NCBI GenBank assembly: GCA_002699025.1
Contig: PABA01000127.1
Coordinates: 1 to 64,000, forward strand
Length of the DNA stretch: 64,000 nt
Reading direction: 5' to 3'
From: Sandaracinus sp.
Lineage (GTDB): Bacteria; Myxococcota_A; Polyangia; Polyangiales; Houyiibacteriaceae
This document shows positions 46,172 to 54,880 of the stretch, piece after piece (position 1 is the stretch's first letter; every line of letters begins with the position of its first letter). Position numbers and translations under genes: made by a program. The notes beneath the pieces were generated by a model. It saw only the letters and a program-made list of their open reading frames with translations. It searched no databases and had not been told where the DNA came from.

Positions 46172-49100
46172 ATGAGCGCTCTACATCCGCCACCGAGGAT
46201 CGCGGTCGTCATCGCGACGTGCAACCGCTTCCGCATGCTGGCGGAGCGCTCGCTCCCGTCCGTGACCGCGCAGACGCGGCGCCCCGACATCCTTGTCGTC
46301 GTAGACGACTCGATTCCGTCGGCGAAACAGGCAAACGCCGAACTCGTCGGGTCACTGCCGCTGCATGACTGCGAGGTCGTCTACCTCGAGAACGACCGGA
46401 CGGCAGGTGCGAGCGGCGCGTGGAACACGGCCCTCGACTTCCTTGTAGGGAAGGTCGACGAGCCCAGCCGCATCTTCGTCGCCATCCTCGACGACGATGA
46501 CGCCTGGGCGTCTGGCTACCTCGAGCAGTGTGTGGCCGCCGCTGAGGACAACGACCTCGACATGGTCGCGTGTGGTCTGCGCCGCGTCGAGAGCGACACC
46601 TCCGTGCCAATGGTCAGTGAGGCGCCCGAGTCGCTGCGCGTGCAGGACTTCCTGACCGGCAACCCTGGGATTCAGGGCTCCAACCTCTTCGTGCGGTTGT
46701 CCGTCCTGCTTGCCGCGGGCGGGTTCGACGAGGGCCTTCGCAGCACGACGGACAGGGACCTCTGCATCCGGATCGCAGAACTCGGCACTGTTCGCTACGG
46801 CCGGCTGTCGGGTGCCCTGGTCGATCACTACGCCGACTCGGATCGGGCACGGCTCAGTACCCGGGGGTCTGGAGCGAAGCTCGAGGGGCTCACCGCGTTC
46901 TGGCGGAAGTACGTCGGGCGCATGACCCCGCAGCAGCGGCAGGCGTTCCTAGACCGAGCCGCGACGCTCTTCGGATGGCGGCCGCCGAGCGATATCGCGG
47001 TCACCCTCCGCTGTGACGATGCGCCCAAGAAGGCGCTGGTTCTGGGGCTGTTCGCCGACAACGACCGCCCGGGGGACCTACTCGAAGTCGTGCGCGAGCT
47101 CGCAGGGTGGCGGGACGACACCGTGGTAGGGCTCGACATCGTCTTGTTCGAGCGGGGCCTCCGGCGCGGTGAGCGAGCGGTCATCGACGAGGCTGCTGCG
47201 CTGCTACGCGACGCCGGAGCCGGGTGCTTCAGGTTCTCGACCGACCACCAGAACGAGGACGTGGTCAACGCGCTCCACGCTCACCCTGGTCCTCCTTCGG
47301 GCAGCCCCGCCGAGTCAGACCGCGAGATGCTGCTCGTCTGCTGCGCTCGGGTTGCAGGGCGTCGAACCGGGACGGAGGTCTGGCTCGCAGACAGCTCCGA
47401 GCGCAACGGACGAACTCCTCCCGGAACGGGGGCCACGGACGTTCTTCGCTGGCTCGGTGCGACGCGTGCCGACAACTGCCAGCTCGCGACGCCGAACGTC
47501 GGCCCCGCCGTGGTCGATGCGCTCGATCGCTGGACTGAAACTGAGCGCGTCGCTACCGCCGAGCACCGAGTGCGACGGCGCTTCTCGCTCGGGCACGTTC
47601 GACTCCTGGGTTGCGGCTCCGAGGCCGTTGTCTTCACCGACGGCGGCACGGTCTACAAGTGCATCGACTACTGGAAGACCCGGATGCCCCAGTCCCAGCT
47701 CGACTTCCTGCAGGGCCAGGTCGGCCGCTGGGCTGACGCGCCTGGGCTCTACGTGCTCCGGAACGTCATCGAGGATGGTCCGTGGGCCGTCCTCACCTAC
47801 GACTACGAGACCAGCGCTCCCTATGAGGGGGGCCACGAGGCCGACCTGCTCCGCCTCCTCACTGGCTGCCGCGACGTCGGCGTGGTCTGCAACAACGTCC
47901 ATCCGAAGAACCTCGTCGTCACGCAGTCGGGGGTGAAGCTGATCGACTACGGATCGGACATCCGACCGTGGACTCCACTCGGCTTCGAGCACATGGCACG
48001 CAGGGCGTTCCTCGCGTGCAGGCACGCTGCACATCCAGACCTGCCTTCACTGATGCGGCTGGCGCTCACCGATGACCAGCTGCCGGAGATGGCCGGTTAC
48101 TCCGAATTCCGAGCGCAGTTGGGCGAGGCGACGGACCGGCCCGGACTCCGACGCACCGCCGATACATTCAGCGAGGCACCACCTCACCCGCCGCTCCGAC
48201 TCTACGTAGGGGTGATCACCTCGGACCCCAGGGTGCTCCGCCCGCTCCTGGATGGATTGGTGTCGTTGGGATCGAGCGGCGGTCTTCGAGCGCTTGCGGC
48301 CCTCGTCCTGGACAACGGTAGCCCTCCACACGAGCTCGACGCGGTGATTCGAGGGGCCCGACGTGAGGGACTGGATGTCGCCGTGATTGATGAGACCCGG
48401 CAGCGCCTCGACGCAGCCGCAGGTGCGTTTGGCGATGTGCTTCGAGACCGGCCCCAAGGGCAGGTCGGCATCGCGATGGCCCGGACGATGTTGCAGCGAT
48501 ACCTCGGCGCAGTGCTGGCTGCCGACAGCGGCTCGTTCGGGTGGGTCCTGGACGACGACATGCGGGTGGACGCCCGCGCGGAGGCCTATCTGCCGTGGCT
48601 TCCCGCGTTTCGCGAACGAGGGACCGACGTGCTCATCGGGGCCTACGAGGGCTCGTCGCCCAACCCACCTCTCAACGGGCTCCGGGTCCATCTCGTGGAC
48701 CTGCTGCACAACCTCCACTGGCTGCGGAACCTGCCAGAGGGGATGGTCCTGCCCGACCGAACGGCCGAAAACGACGGCCTCAGGGCGGAGTTCCCCGACT
48801 ACTACTACGACCTCTCGCGGAAGCACACGGGGCACCTCGAGATGCCGCACTGGTTGGAACCAGCTGCTCCCGGAGAGACCGTGAGGGAGGCCTACGCCCG
48901 CCTGCTGAACGGCGCGGTTGGTCTGCTGAACGGGGATCCGCTCACGCGTCCAATCATCGCGTCCCCCCAGTCCGACCCGCTGGCATCGGCCAAGGACTCG
49001 GTGAACCGGGGCGGCTGTACCTTTATCCTGAACCATCGGGCGCTGAGCGAGACGCCCAACACCATCACGACGATCCGCGGCCGCGAGGCGAGGCGCTCCG

Positions 49101-49657
49101 ACATGGTCTGGGCGATCGTGAATCGCCACTACCGCCGCATGTGCATCCAGGCGGTGGCGTTCCCGATTCACCACGTCGGCAGGGTGAACGTGCCGCCGAG
49201 TCTCAACGTCGAGAAGGTGCAAGGCGAGATCGTTGGGTCGACGCTCTACGCCGGGTTGACGGAGTTCCTTCGCGCGCGACCTCAGCATCAGCTGGACTTC
49301 TCCCGTGAAGAAGCGGACGAGGTCTGTGACCTGGCCGACCGTCACCTGGCTCGTCGATGGCGAACGCTCGAACAGAGCTTCCTCCGCATCGCTGGGCTCC
49401 GAGAAGCGCTTCGGGAGCTGGCACGGCCTGGGGAACTGCGTGAGCTGGTGGGCTACCTCGACGAGTGGTTTACGGCGGAGAGCTTCGATCGCTTGCGCTC
49501 CGGTGTGACCAGCCATGAGCGCGGTGCGGTCCGAGACTTCCTGGGATCGCTCCGCGCCGTCGCCGACGACTACGCCCAGGCTACGGTCACCATCGATTTC
49601 ATCCATGCCCAGCTGCGGGAATGCGGCGAGGCCACAGCGGAGGAACCGCGAGTATGA
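46172..49657 (+). CDS. Glycosyltransferase / small-molecule kinase / glycosyltransferase trifunctional protein
   Basis: 1,161 residues from ATG 46172 (RBS aaggggga). Domain 1 (about 8-245) is a GT-A family 2 glycosyltransferase: IAVVIATCNRFRMLAERSLPSV with the DxD-type metal site in AILDDDDAW (about 107). Domain 2 (about 460-640) is kinase-like with Lys near 496 (TVYKCIDYW), NNVHPKNLVV (His577, Asn580) and IDYGSD (Asp592). The HxxxN and DYG arrangement resembles RIO/aminoglycoside/sugar kinases rather than protein kinases. Domain 3 (about 680-1010) looks like a second GT-A fold: LYVGVITSDPRVLRPLLDGL, LVLDNGS, and WVLDDDMRVD (about 792). The tail is helical. It leads a four-gene operon by ATGA overlap. 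A role in adding and phosphorylating sugars on a small product is inferred. Confidence 0.75.
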   Translation: MSALHPPPRIAVVIATCNRFRMLAERSLPSVTAQTRRPDILVVVDDSIPSAKQANAELVGSLPLHDCEVVYLENDRTAGASGAWNTALDFLVGKVDEPSRIFVAILDDDDAWASGYLEQCVAAAEDNDLDMVACGLRRVESDTSVPMVSEAPESLRVQDFLTGNPGIQGSNLFVRLSVLLAAGGFDEGLRSTTDRDLCIRIAELGTVRYGRLSGALVDHYADSDRARLSTRGSGAKLEGLTAFWRKYVGRMTPQQRQAFLDRAATLFGWRPPSDIAVTLRCDDAPKKALVLGLFADNDRPGDLLEVVRELAGWRDDTVVGLDIVLFERGLRRGERAVIDEAAALLRDAGAGCFRFSTDHQNEDVVNALHAHPGPPSGSPAESDREMLLVCCARVAGRRTGTEVWLADSSERNGRTPPGTGATDVLRWLGATRADNCQLATPNVGPAVVDALDRWTETERVATAEHRVRRRFSLGHVRLLGCGSEAVVFTDGGTVYKCIDYWKTRMPQSQLDFLQGQVGRWADAPGLYVLRNVIEDGPWAVLTYDYETSAPYEGGHEADLLRLLTGCRDVGVVCNNVHPKNLVVTQSGVKLIDYGSDIRPWTPLGFEHMARRAFLACRHAAHPDLPSLMRLALTDDQLPEMAGYSEFRAQLGEATDRPGLRRTADTFSEAPPHPPLRLYVGVITSDPRVLRPLLDGLVSLGSSGGLRALAALVLDNGSPPHELDAVIRGARREGLDVAVIDETRQRLDAAAGAFGDVLRDRPQGQVGIAMARTMLQRYLGAVLAADSGSFGWVLDDDMRVDARAEAYLPWLPAFRERGTDVLIGAYEGSSPNPPLNGLRVHLVDLLHNLHWLRNLPEGMVLPDRTAENDGLRAEFPDYYYDLSRKHTGHLEMPHWLEPAAPGETVREAYARLLNGAVGLLNGDPLTRPIIASPQSDPLASAKDSVNRGGCTFILNHRALSETPNTITTIRGREARRSDMVWAIVNRHYRRMCIQAVAFPIHHVGRVNVPPSLNVEKVQGEIVGSTLYAGLTEFLRARPQHQLDFSREEADEVCDLADRHLARRWRTLEQSFLRIAGLREALRELARPGELRELVGYLDEWFTAESFDRLRSGVTSHERGAVRDFLGSLRAVADDYAQATVTIDFIHAQLRECGEATAEEPRV

Positions 49658-50724
49658 GCACCTTGAAGATGCTTGAGAGCTGGTGCTCTCTCCCCACCCC
49701 GATGGGCGAGTTCCGAATGTATGACTCTGGGGACGAGCACGTCCGCGTCGTCTGCCTCGGAGAGATCGAAGACCAGGGGCCCGAACCGCTCCTCCGGGTC
49801 CACTCGTCCTGCCTGGCCTCCGAGGTGTTCGGCGCGGTCGACTGCGACTGCGCAGACCAACTGCGCGAGGCGATGAAGCTGATCGCGACGGAAGGCCGCG
49901 GTCTGGTCGTCCACCTTCACCAGGAGGGGCGTGGACAGGGGCTCTCGCAGAAGATCCGGGCGATCCACCGGATGCAACAGGATGGTCTCGACACGGTGGA
50001 GGCCTTTGATGCCCTCGGCTTGGAGCAGGACACGCGAAGCTACGACGCGGCGGTTCGCCTGCTGCAGCGCCTTGGCGTCTCGAGCGTCCGCCTCATCTCC
50101 AACAACCCCCGCAAGGTGCGCTACCTGCAGCAGCACGGCGTGCGTGTCACGATGGTGAACACCCACCCCAGGGTCAGGCCTGAGAACGCCGAGTACCTCA
50201 AGACGAAGAAGGCCAAGCTGGGGCATGAGCTGCCGCTCGAGGTGGACGTCCGCCTGAACGGCACGATTCGCTTTTACCACTCCGACCAGCCGTGGGGAGA
50301 GCTGTCCAACTTCTCGCGACATGCGGTGTTCATCGGCGGGCGCGTGTGGCCGACGGTCGAGCACTTCTACCAAGCGCAGAAGTTCGTGGGCACGCCGCAC
50401 GAGGAGGCGATTCGCCGCTGCCAGACACCGATGCTGGCCAAGGTGCGCGCGACCGCCCTCGCCGAAGAGCACCGGCGCCAGGACTGGCAGACCGTGAAGG
50501 AGGTGGTGATGCTCGAAGGGCTGCGGGCGAAGTTCGGGCAGCATCCCGACCTGGCCGAGCGGCTGCTGCGCTCCGGCGACCGGCTCCTGGTCGAGCACAC
50601 ACGGAACGACTCCTACTGGGGAGATGGCGGGGACGGTAGCGGCAAGAACCGGCTCGGCCATCTCCTGATGCAGGTTCGAGCCGAGATTCGACGAGCGGCC
50701 GACGACAAGCGGGACTCGAACTGA
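49654..50724 (+). CDS. GTP cyclohydrolase II (RibA) fused to NADAR/YbiA N-glycosidase domain
   Basis: 356 residues; ATGA overlap with the gene before. Residues 1-200 align with E. coli RibA without large gaps: zinc ligands Cys53, Cys64 and Cys66 (E. coli 54, 65, 67), HQEGRGQGLSQKIRA, and Asp126/Arg128 equivalents in LEQDTRSYD. The catalytic Tyr105 of E. coli is Ile104 (or His105, given a one-residue insertion), so it is not a normal riboflavin enzyme. Residues about 205-345 are a NADAR/DUF1768 domain (RFYHSDQPWGELSNFSRHAV, WPTVEHFYQAQKF, NDSYWGDGGDGSGKNRLGHLLMQVR). YbiA cleaves the N-glycosidic bond of the first riboflavin intermediates. The fusion would open the guanine ring of GTP and remove the ribose, giving a free pyrimidine for downstream steps. 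Confidence 0.85.
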   Translation: MSTLKMLESWCSLPTPMGEFRMYDSGDEHVRVVCLGEIEDQGPEPLLRVHSSCLASEVFGAVDCDCADQLREAMKLIATEGRGLVVHLHQEGRGQGLSQKIRAIHRMQQDGLDTVEAFDALGLEQDTRSYDAAVRLLQRLGVSSVRLISNNPRKVRYLQQHGVRVTMVNTHPRVRPENAEYLKTKKAKLGHELPLEVDVRLNGTIRFYHSDQPWGELSNFSRHAVFIGGRVWPTVEHFYQAQKFVGTPHEEAIRRCQTPMLAKVRATALAEEHRRQDWQTVKEVVMLEGLRAKFGQHPDLAERLLRSGDRLLVEHTRNDSYWGDGGDGSGKNRLGHLLMQVRAEIRRAADDKRDSN

Positions 50725-50734
50725 GGGGCCGAGC

Positions 50735-52171
50735 ATGTGTGGAATCGTCATGCTCTCTGGCCCCAGGGCAGCCGCCAGGCTGCCCGAGTGCCTGAACCGA
50801 CTGCGTCACCGAGGGCCTGACGACCTGGGCATCTGGGCGGAGGGCGACCTGGCGTTGGGATTCGCTCGACTCGCCATCAACGGCGAGGGGGCCGTCGGGT
50901 ACCAGCCGCACCAGCATGGTGGCCTGGTCGGGGCCATCAACGGCGAGATCTACAACCACCGAGAGCTGAGGCGCCGGTACGACCTGGTATCGTCTGAGTG
51001 CGACACAGACGTCGTCCTTCCGCTCTTGGCCCGCAAGGGCCCGCGCTCCATCGACGAACTCGACGGTTTCTACTCGGCGGTGGTTCTTCAACCGCGCACT
51101 CGAGAAGCGCTGTGCCTTCGCGATCACATGGGGAAGAAACCACTGTTCGTCGGCCGGTCCTCGACCGAGGTGTTCATCACCAGCGAGTTGAAGGGTCTCG
51201 ATGAGTGCGAGTGGTTCGAGCTCCTGCCGCGTGGGATCGCCAAGGTCGACCTCGACACGGGAGCGGTTGTGCGAGTCGCGTCCCACCGTCCGGTCATCCC
51301 CGAAACGGATCTGGCGACCGCATTCGAGCGGGCCGTGCAGAAGCGGATGCCGAACTCGGGTCAGCCCGTGGGCGTGTTCTTGAGCGGGGGGCTGGACAGC
51401 TCGCTCGTCGCGGCCTTCGCCTCGCGACTCCGCAAGGACGTGACGTACTTCACCCTCGGCAACACAGAGGGTCCCGATCGCCAGGCAGTCGAGGGTGTGG
51501 TTGCTGCCCTTGGTCTTGTTGACGTGCGGACGGTTCCGCTCCCAGAGCCGGCGGGCTTCCCGGCGCTCGTCCGAGAGGTCGTGCGCGCGACCGAGAGCTT
51601 CAACCCATCCATCGTGAGCAACGGCCTCGCCACCTACCTTCTCGCCCGGGCGGCTCATGACGCGGGCATCAAGGTCGTCCTGACGGGCGAAGGCGCAGAC
51701 GAGCTCTTCGGTGGCTACCACTCTTTCACCGAGCAGGACCCGTGGTTCGACGTTCGGAGGAAGCTCATCGACGACATGCAATTCACGGAGCTCCGCCGCC
51801 TCGACATGAGCTGCATGGCTCAAAGCGTCGAGCCCCGATGTCCGTTCCTCGATCGAGCCGTTCGCGCCATCAGCAATGGCCTCGGCTTCCACGAACTCTA
51901 TGACGGGGACGAGAACAAGGTGGCGCTGCGGCGTGCCTTCGAGGGCGTGCTGCCCCCCGAAGTCCTCCACCGCAGAAAGACCTCGTTCGACGTCGGGAGC
52001 GGAATCCGGGGTGAAGTCGTCCGGTACCTTCGGCGCAACGGAAGGAGTGAGCGAGAAGAGCTGCGGCGGGTTTGGGACACGCTCTTCCGCCACGATAGCT
52101 CGAAGCCGTACTTCCACGCGTACCCCGTCTTCGATGCTGTCATCGATCGCCGTGGGGAGACTCACCGATGA
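50735..52171 (+). CDS. Asparagine synthetase B-like glutamine-dependent amidotransferase
   Basis: 478 residues. The N-terminal class II glutaminase starts with the nucleophile Cys2 (MCGIVMLSG), then LRHRGPDDLGIWAEG and NGEIYNHRELR. The synthetase domain (about 195-478) has the PP-loop SGGLDSSLVAAF (about 215), LTGEGADELFGGYHSF and VEPRCPFLDRAV. It is shorter than AsnB (about 554), and several AsnB-like proteins make amides in natural products rather than asparagine. Ten bases after the RibA-NADAR gene and overlapping the next by ATGA, so it is part of the same operon. Likely role: ATP-dependent amidation or amide bond formation on a carboxylate of the operon's product. Confidence 0.85.
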   Translation: MCGIVMLSGPRAAARLPECLNRLRHRGPDDLGIWAEGDLALGFARLAINGEGAVGYQPHQHGGLVGAINGEIYNHRELRRRYDLVSSECDTDVVLPLLARKGPRSIDELDGFYSAVVLQPRTREALCLRDHMGKKPLFVGRSSTEVFITSELKGLDECEWFELLPRGIAKVDLDTGAVVRVASHRPVIPETDLATAFERAVQKRMPNSGQPVGVFLSGGLDSSLVAAFASRLRKDVTYFTLGNTEGPDRQAVEGVVAALGLVDVRTVPLPEPAGFPALVREVVRATESFNPSIVSNGLATYLLARAAHDAGIKVVLTGEGADELFGGYHSFTEQDPWFDVRRKLIDDMQFTELRRLDMSCMAQSVEPRCPFLDRAVRAISNGLGFHELYDGDENKVALRRAFEGVLPPEVLHRRKTSFDVGSGIRGEVVRYLRRNGRSEREELRRVWDTLFRHDSSKPYFHAYPVFDAVIDRRGETHR

Positions 52172-52899
52172 GCAGCGCCGGACAGACGGATGAGTCGGTA
52201 CAAGCCGTCGAAGCGCTCATGCTCGAGCACTTCCGGACCGAGCCGTTCCACAACCTGCACCTCATCTACGGCCCCCGACTCGAGTCTGTTGTGCCGGGTG
52301 GGACCTGTTCCGACAAGACGTTGAGCTTCGTGGCCGCCGGCCTCAGGGCGGGGTTCGACGTCTCCTTGCACACGGCCTCCATCGGCGGGCAGGAGATCCA
52401 CCGGCTGGCCCGAGTTCGTGTCGGGGACAAGCTGTTCTTCGCGGACGTTGGCAACGGCTGGCCGTCGCTGAAGCTGTACCCGGCCGATCGCGCGGTCTCA
52501 TTCCGATACTTCGGGATGGGCTTTCGAACCGAAGTCGCGGACGGGAGGGTCTCCGTGTTTCACGAGAAGAGAGGGAGGGAGAGCCTGCAGCTCGAGATCG
52601 ATGTGTGCGGCAAGTCGGAGTCCGAGATCAGGGCCGACATCGAAGGGCGCTTCAGCTCGGGTGTCGTTTACCCGTTCAGCAGCAGCCTCCGCTTCTCCCT
52701 GGTCGTTGGGAGCCGGTTCCTGTTCCTCCGCGGAGACCGGCTGGAGATCTACGACGACGGCGGCTTCGAGTGCCTCGAGGGGATCGACGACGCCGGCGTC
52801 CCTGAAGTTCTGCACGACCATTTCGGCTTCGACGTTCGGTGGGTGCTTCGCCCGGCGGACGGCTCCGCGACATCGACCGCATCGCCACCGATGCCCTGA
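52168..52899 (+). CDS. Arylamine N-acetyltransferase-like acyltransferase
   Basis: 243 residues; ATGA overlap with the amidotransferase. The catalytic triad of the NAT family can be placed: Cys47 in VPGGTCSDKTLSF, His78 in IHRLARVRV, and Asp93 in FFADVGNGWPS, with the usual spacing. NAT enzymes acylate aromatic amines, which would suit the triaminopyrimidine expected from the RibA-NADAR step, and NAT homologues also close rings in natural products. The N-terminal helical domain is short, and the C-terminal lid after 170 is poorly conserved. Last gene of the operon; 187 bases before repeat copy B. Confidence 0.7.
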   Translation: MSSAGQTDESVQAVEALMLEHFRTEPFHNLHLIYGPRLESVVPGGTCSDKTLSFVAAGLRAGFDVSLHTASIGGQEIHRLARVRVGDKLFFADVGNGWPSLKLYPADRAVSFRYFGMGFRTEVADGRVSVFHEKRGRESLQLEIDVCGKSESEIRADIEGRFSSGVVYPFSSSLRFSLVVGSRFLFLRGDRLEIYDDGGFECLEGIDDAGVPEVLHDHFGFDVRWVLRPADGSATSTASPPMP

Positions 52900-53086
52900 A
52901 GAGAGCGGCCTGCAGGAAGCTCGAGCGCGTCGACCGAAAGCTCCTCGAGGCCGCCGTCGACGTCGACGGAGACTGACCCGCGCCGCCCTGCGAGATGCCC
53001 ATCGCCGGCCCGGCGGCTCGCCGCCGGGCTCGGCGGTGGCCGTCGTCCCTCGGCGCAGGCGCTGCCGCGCTACGCGATGGCCATCG

Positions 53087-53211
53087 CTCGCGTGGCGTCC
53101 CGCGCGCGGGCTACGCGGTGGCCATCCCGAACGCGGCGGGCATCACGCAGCCTCGGTGAGGTCCATCGACCAAGCTGCACGCATCGCCATCGATGAGGCT
53201 GCGCGGCAACA
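53087..53211. repeat. 125-bp direct repeat, copy B
   Basis: Direct repeat of 43296-43420, offset 9,791 bases. A further half-copy of the ctacgcgatggccatc core lies immediately upstream (about 53070-53085). The two copies border the RibA-NADAR operon. Confidence 0.85.
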
Positions 53212-53282
53212 ACCGGTGAGTGTCAAGGTAGATGTCGCGTCAGAAGGGTCTACGCGGACTGCCTCGCTGAAGTGGAAGGCGT

Positions 53283-53412
53283 GGCCTCCTTGGGGGAGGT
53301 GGAGGGGCCGTTGAGCAGGACGTGCTCGGGGTGCCGACCAGTTGCGAGTGTTGCGACCGGCCCAGCGCTCGGGGTGCCGGGCCCGGGCGGCCTCGTAGGT
53401 GGGTCTGGATGG
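53283..53412 (-). pseudogene. IS3-type transposase C-terminal remnant
   Basis: A minus-strand frame contains SRPTYEAARARHPERWAGRN and TRNWSAP, resembling the end of IS3-family integrase-type transposases (HPERW.G.TRNW). No integrase core is present. Only a short piece remains, so the call is weak. Confidence 0.4.
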
Positions 53413-53420
53413 GCCTCGGA

Positions 53421-53719
53421 TCAGGCGGCCTGTCTCTGTGCCGCCTGAACGCGGGCGGAGAAGTCGCGTCGACGTAGGGTGACCATGGCGCGGTCGAGGC
53501 GGTCGTTGAGGAGGAGGGACCGGCAGATCAGCGTCGCGCGGAGGCCCTGGTTGCGCCACCGCTGGCCGGAGCGCTTGCAGCGGCGGCGAGGATCTTCTCG
53601 GCAGCCACGTCGAAGGGGACTGGCTCAGAGAAGCTGTGCCAGCGCTCGGGCTGGTCGGGGCGGGGCTGTAGGGGCTCGAGCGCAGCGGTGCGCTCCTCGG
53701 CGATGGCCGTGGCGGTCAT
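53421..53719 (-). pseudogene. Internally deleted, frameshifted transposase-like gene
   Basis: Starts at ATG 53719 behind a perfect aggagg ribosome site (MTATAIAEERTAALEPLQPR, about 48 sensible residues). After about 53575 the sense continues in another frame: RRCKRSGQRWRNQGLRATL, then LLLNDRLDRAMVTLRRRDF to a TGA at 53421-53423. KRSGQRW and LRSL-type motifs belong to the C-termini of DDE transposases related to the fragment at 45342. The middle of the gene is missing. Confidence 0.55.
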
Positions 53720-53861
53720 GGGTTCCTCCTTCTTGATGAGAGGAGCGGGTCGTCCCGCTCACTGCCTGATAGGAGGCCTCCGCAGGTCTTTCGCGGGGCG
53801 CGTTCGCGGTCGGGGCGTTCCTTCTATCGGGATCCAGCGGCAGGAAACTACAGTGAGGTCG

Positions 53862-54845
53862 ATGGATGACTGGGACGACTGGCCCGATGACGAGAGCGAG
53901 ACGGAGGCGTCCGAGCGAACGATCACGCAGCTCACTCGGCGGAACTTGTTCGACGGCCTCCGCATGAAGAGCACCGCCTGGTCCGGGCGGCTGGAGGAGC
54001 CGGAGTTCCTCGCTCGGCTCTACGACCTTTCAGCCATGCGCTCGTTCGACAGCCGATTCAAGGATGCCTCCGGCGACATCTACCAACACCGGATCAACAA
54101 CGAGGACTGGGACGACGACTGGGTCTACGGCGACCGTCGCTTCTCGTTGATGACTTGCCCCGACGAGGAGCTGCTGAACTTCCTCTGCGAGATGGTGCAT
54201 CCCGTCGTCCGCTCGGATGCCGCTGAAGTTCGCGAACTCGTGACCATGTTCAACGAGCACCTCGGCGTTGATGGATGGGAACTGTACGAAGCAACTTATC
54301 TATCGGGACATCCCGTCTTCGCTGGTCGTCGCCGAGGCGCTGCCCTGCGGAGGGCCATCGACAAGGTCCAGGGACTTGCCGACGCAGTGGGAGGCACCGA
54401 GTACATCACGCAGCAGATCACCCGAATGAACGCGGCCGCCGAATCGGACGCCGCCTTGGCCGTGGGCACCGCCAAGGAACTCGTGGAGACGGTGTGCAAG
54501 ACCATCCTCGAGGCGCGTTCGGTGGCCGTCGACACGGGATGGGGCGTTCCGCAACTAGTGAGGGCCACTGCGAAGGAACTGTCCCTCACTCCCGACGACA
54601 TACCGGACTCAGCGAAGGGCTCGGCCTCGATTCGACGGCTCCTGATGAACCTCGCTTCCGTCGCCACTGCTCTCGCCGAGGTACGCAACCTGTACGGCAC
54701 GGGCCACGGCAAGGGCGCCAACACGAAGGGGCTTCAGGCAAGGCATGCCCATCTCGCGATCGGCGCAGCGGCCACGCTGGTCACCTTCTTGTGGGAAACC
54801 CACGTGGACAGAGCCGAGAGCGTACAGCCGACTGCCGGCCCTTGA
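53862..54845 (+). CDS. AbiJ-like abortive infection protein (AbiJ_NTD3 + Abi_C)
   Basis: 327 residues from ATG 53862. The C-terminal part (about 215-318) is an Abi_C domain: AKELVETVCKTILEARSV, SIRRLLMNLASVATALAEVRNLYGTGHGKGANTKGLQARHAHLAIGAAATLVTFLWETH, with the conserved R..YG.GHG HEPN-like site. The N-terminal part (about 20-180) resembles AbiJ_NTD3 (RNLFDGL, then FLARLYDLSAMRSFDSRFKDASGDIYQHRINNEDW). Such proteins block phage growth by killing or stalling the host, probably through RNase activity of the HEPN-like domain. It is 35 bases upstream of the ATPase gene, so the two likely form an operon. Confidence 0.8.
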   Translation: MDDWDDWPDDESETEASERTITQLTRRNLFDGLRMKSTAWSGRLEEPEFLARLYDLSAMRSFDSRFKDASGDIYQHRINNEDWDDDWVYGDRRFSLMTCPDEELLNFLCEMVHPVVRSDAAEVRELVTMFNEHLGVDGWELYEATYLSGHPVFAGRRRGAALRRAIDKVQGLADAVGGTEYITQQITRMNAAAESDAALAVGTAKELVETVCKTILEARSVAVDTGWGVPQLVRATAKELSLTPDDIPDSAKGSASIRRLLMNLASVATALAEVRNLYGTGHGKGANTKGLQARHAHLAIGAAATLVTFLWETHVDRAESVQPTAGP

Positions 54846-54880
54846 CAGTCCGAGACGCATTTGAGTTGACTGTGACTGCA

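Noticed and set aside
53874-54845. Reading the Abi protein start at an upstream codon (53688)
   Set aside because: The upstream part overlaps the transposase-like gene and translates to low-complexity sequence; ATG 53862 is the sensible start.
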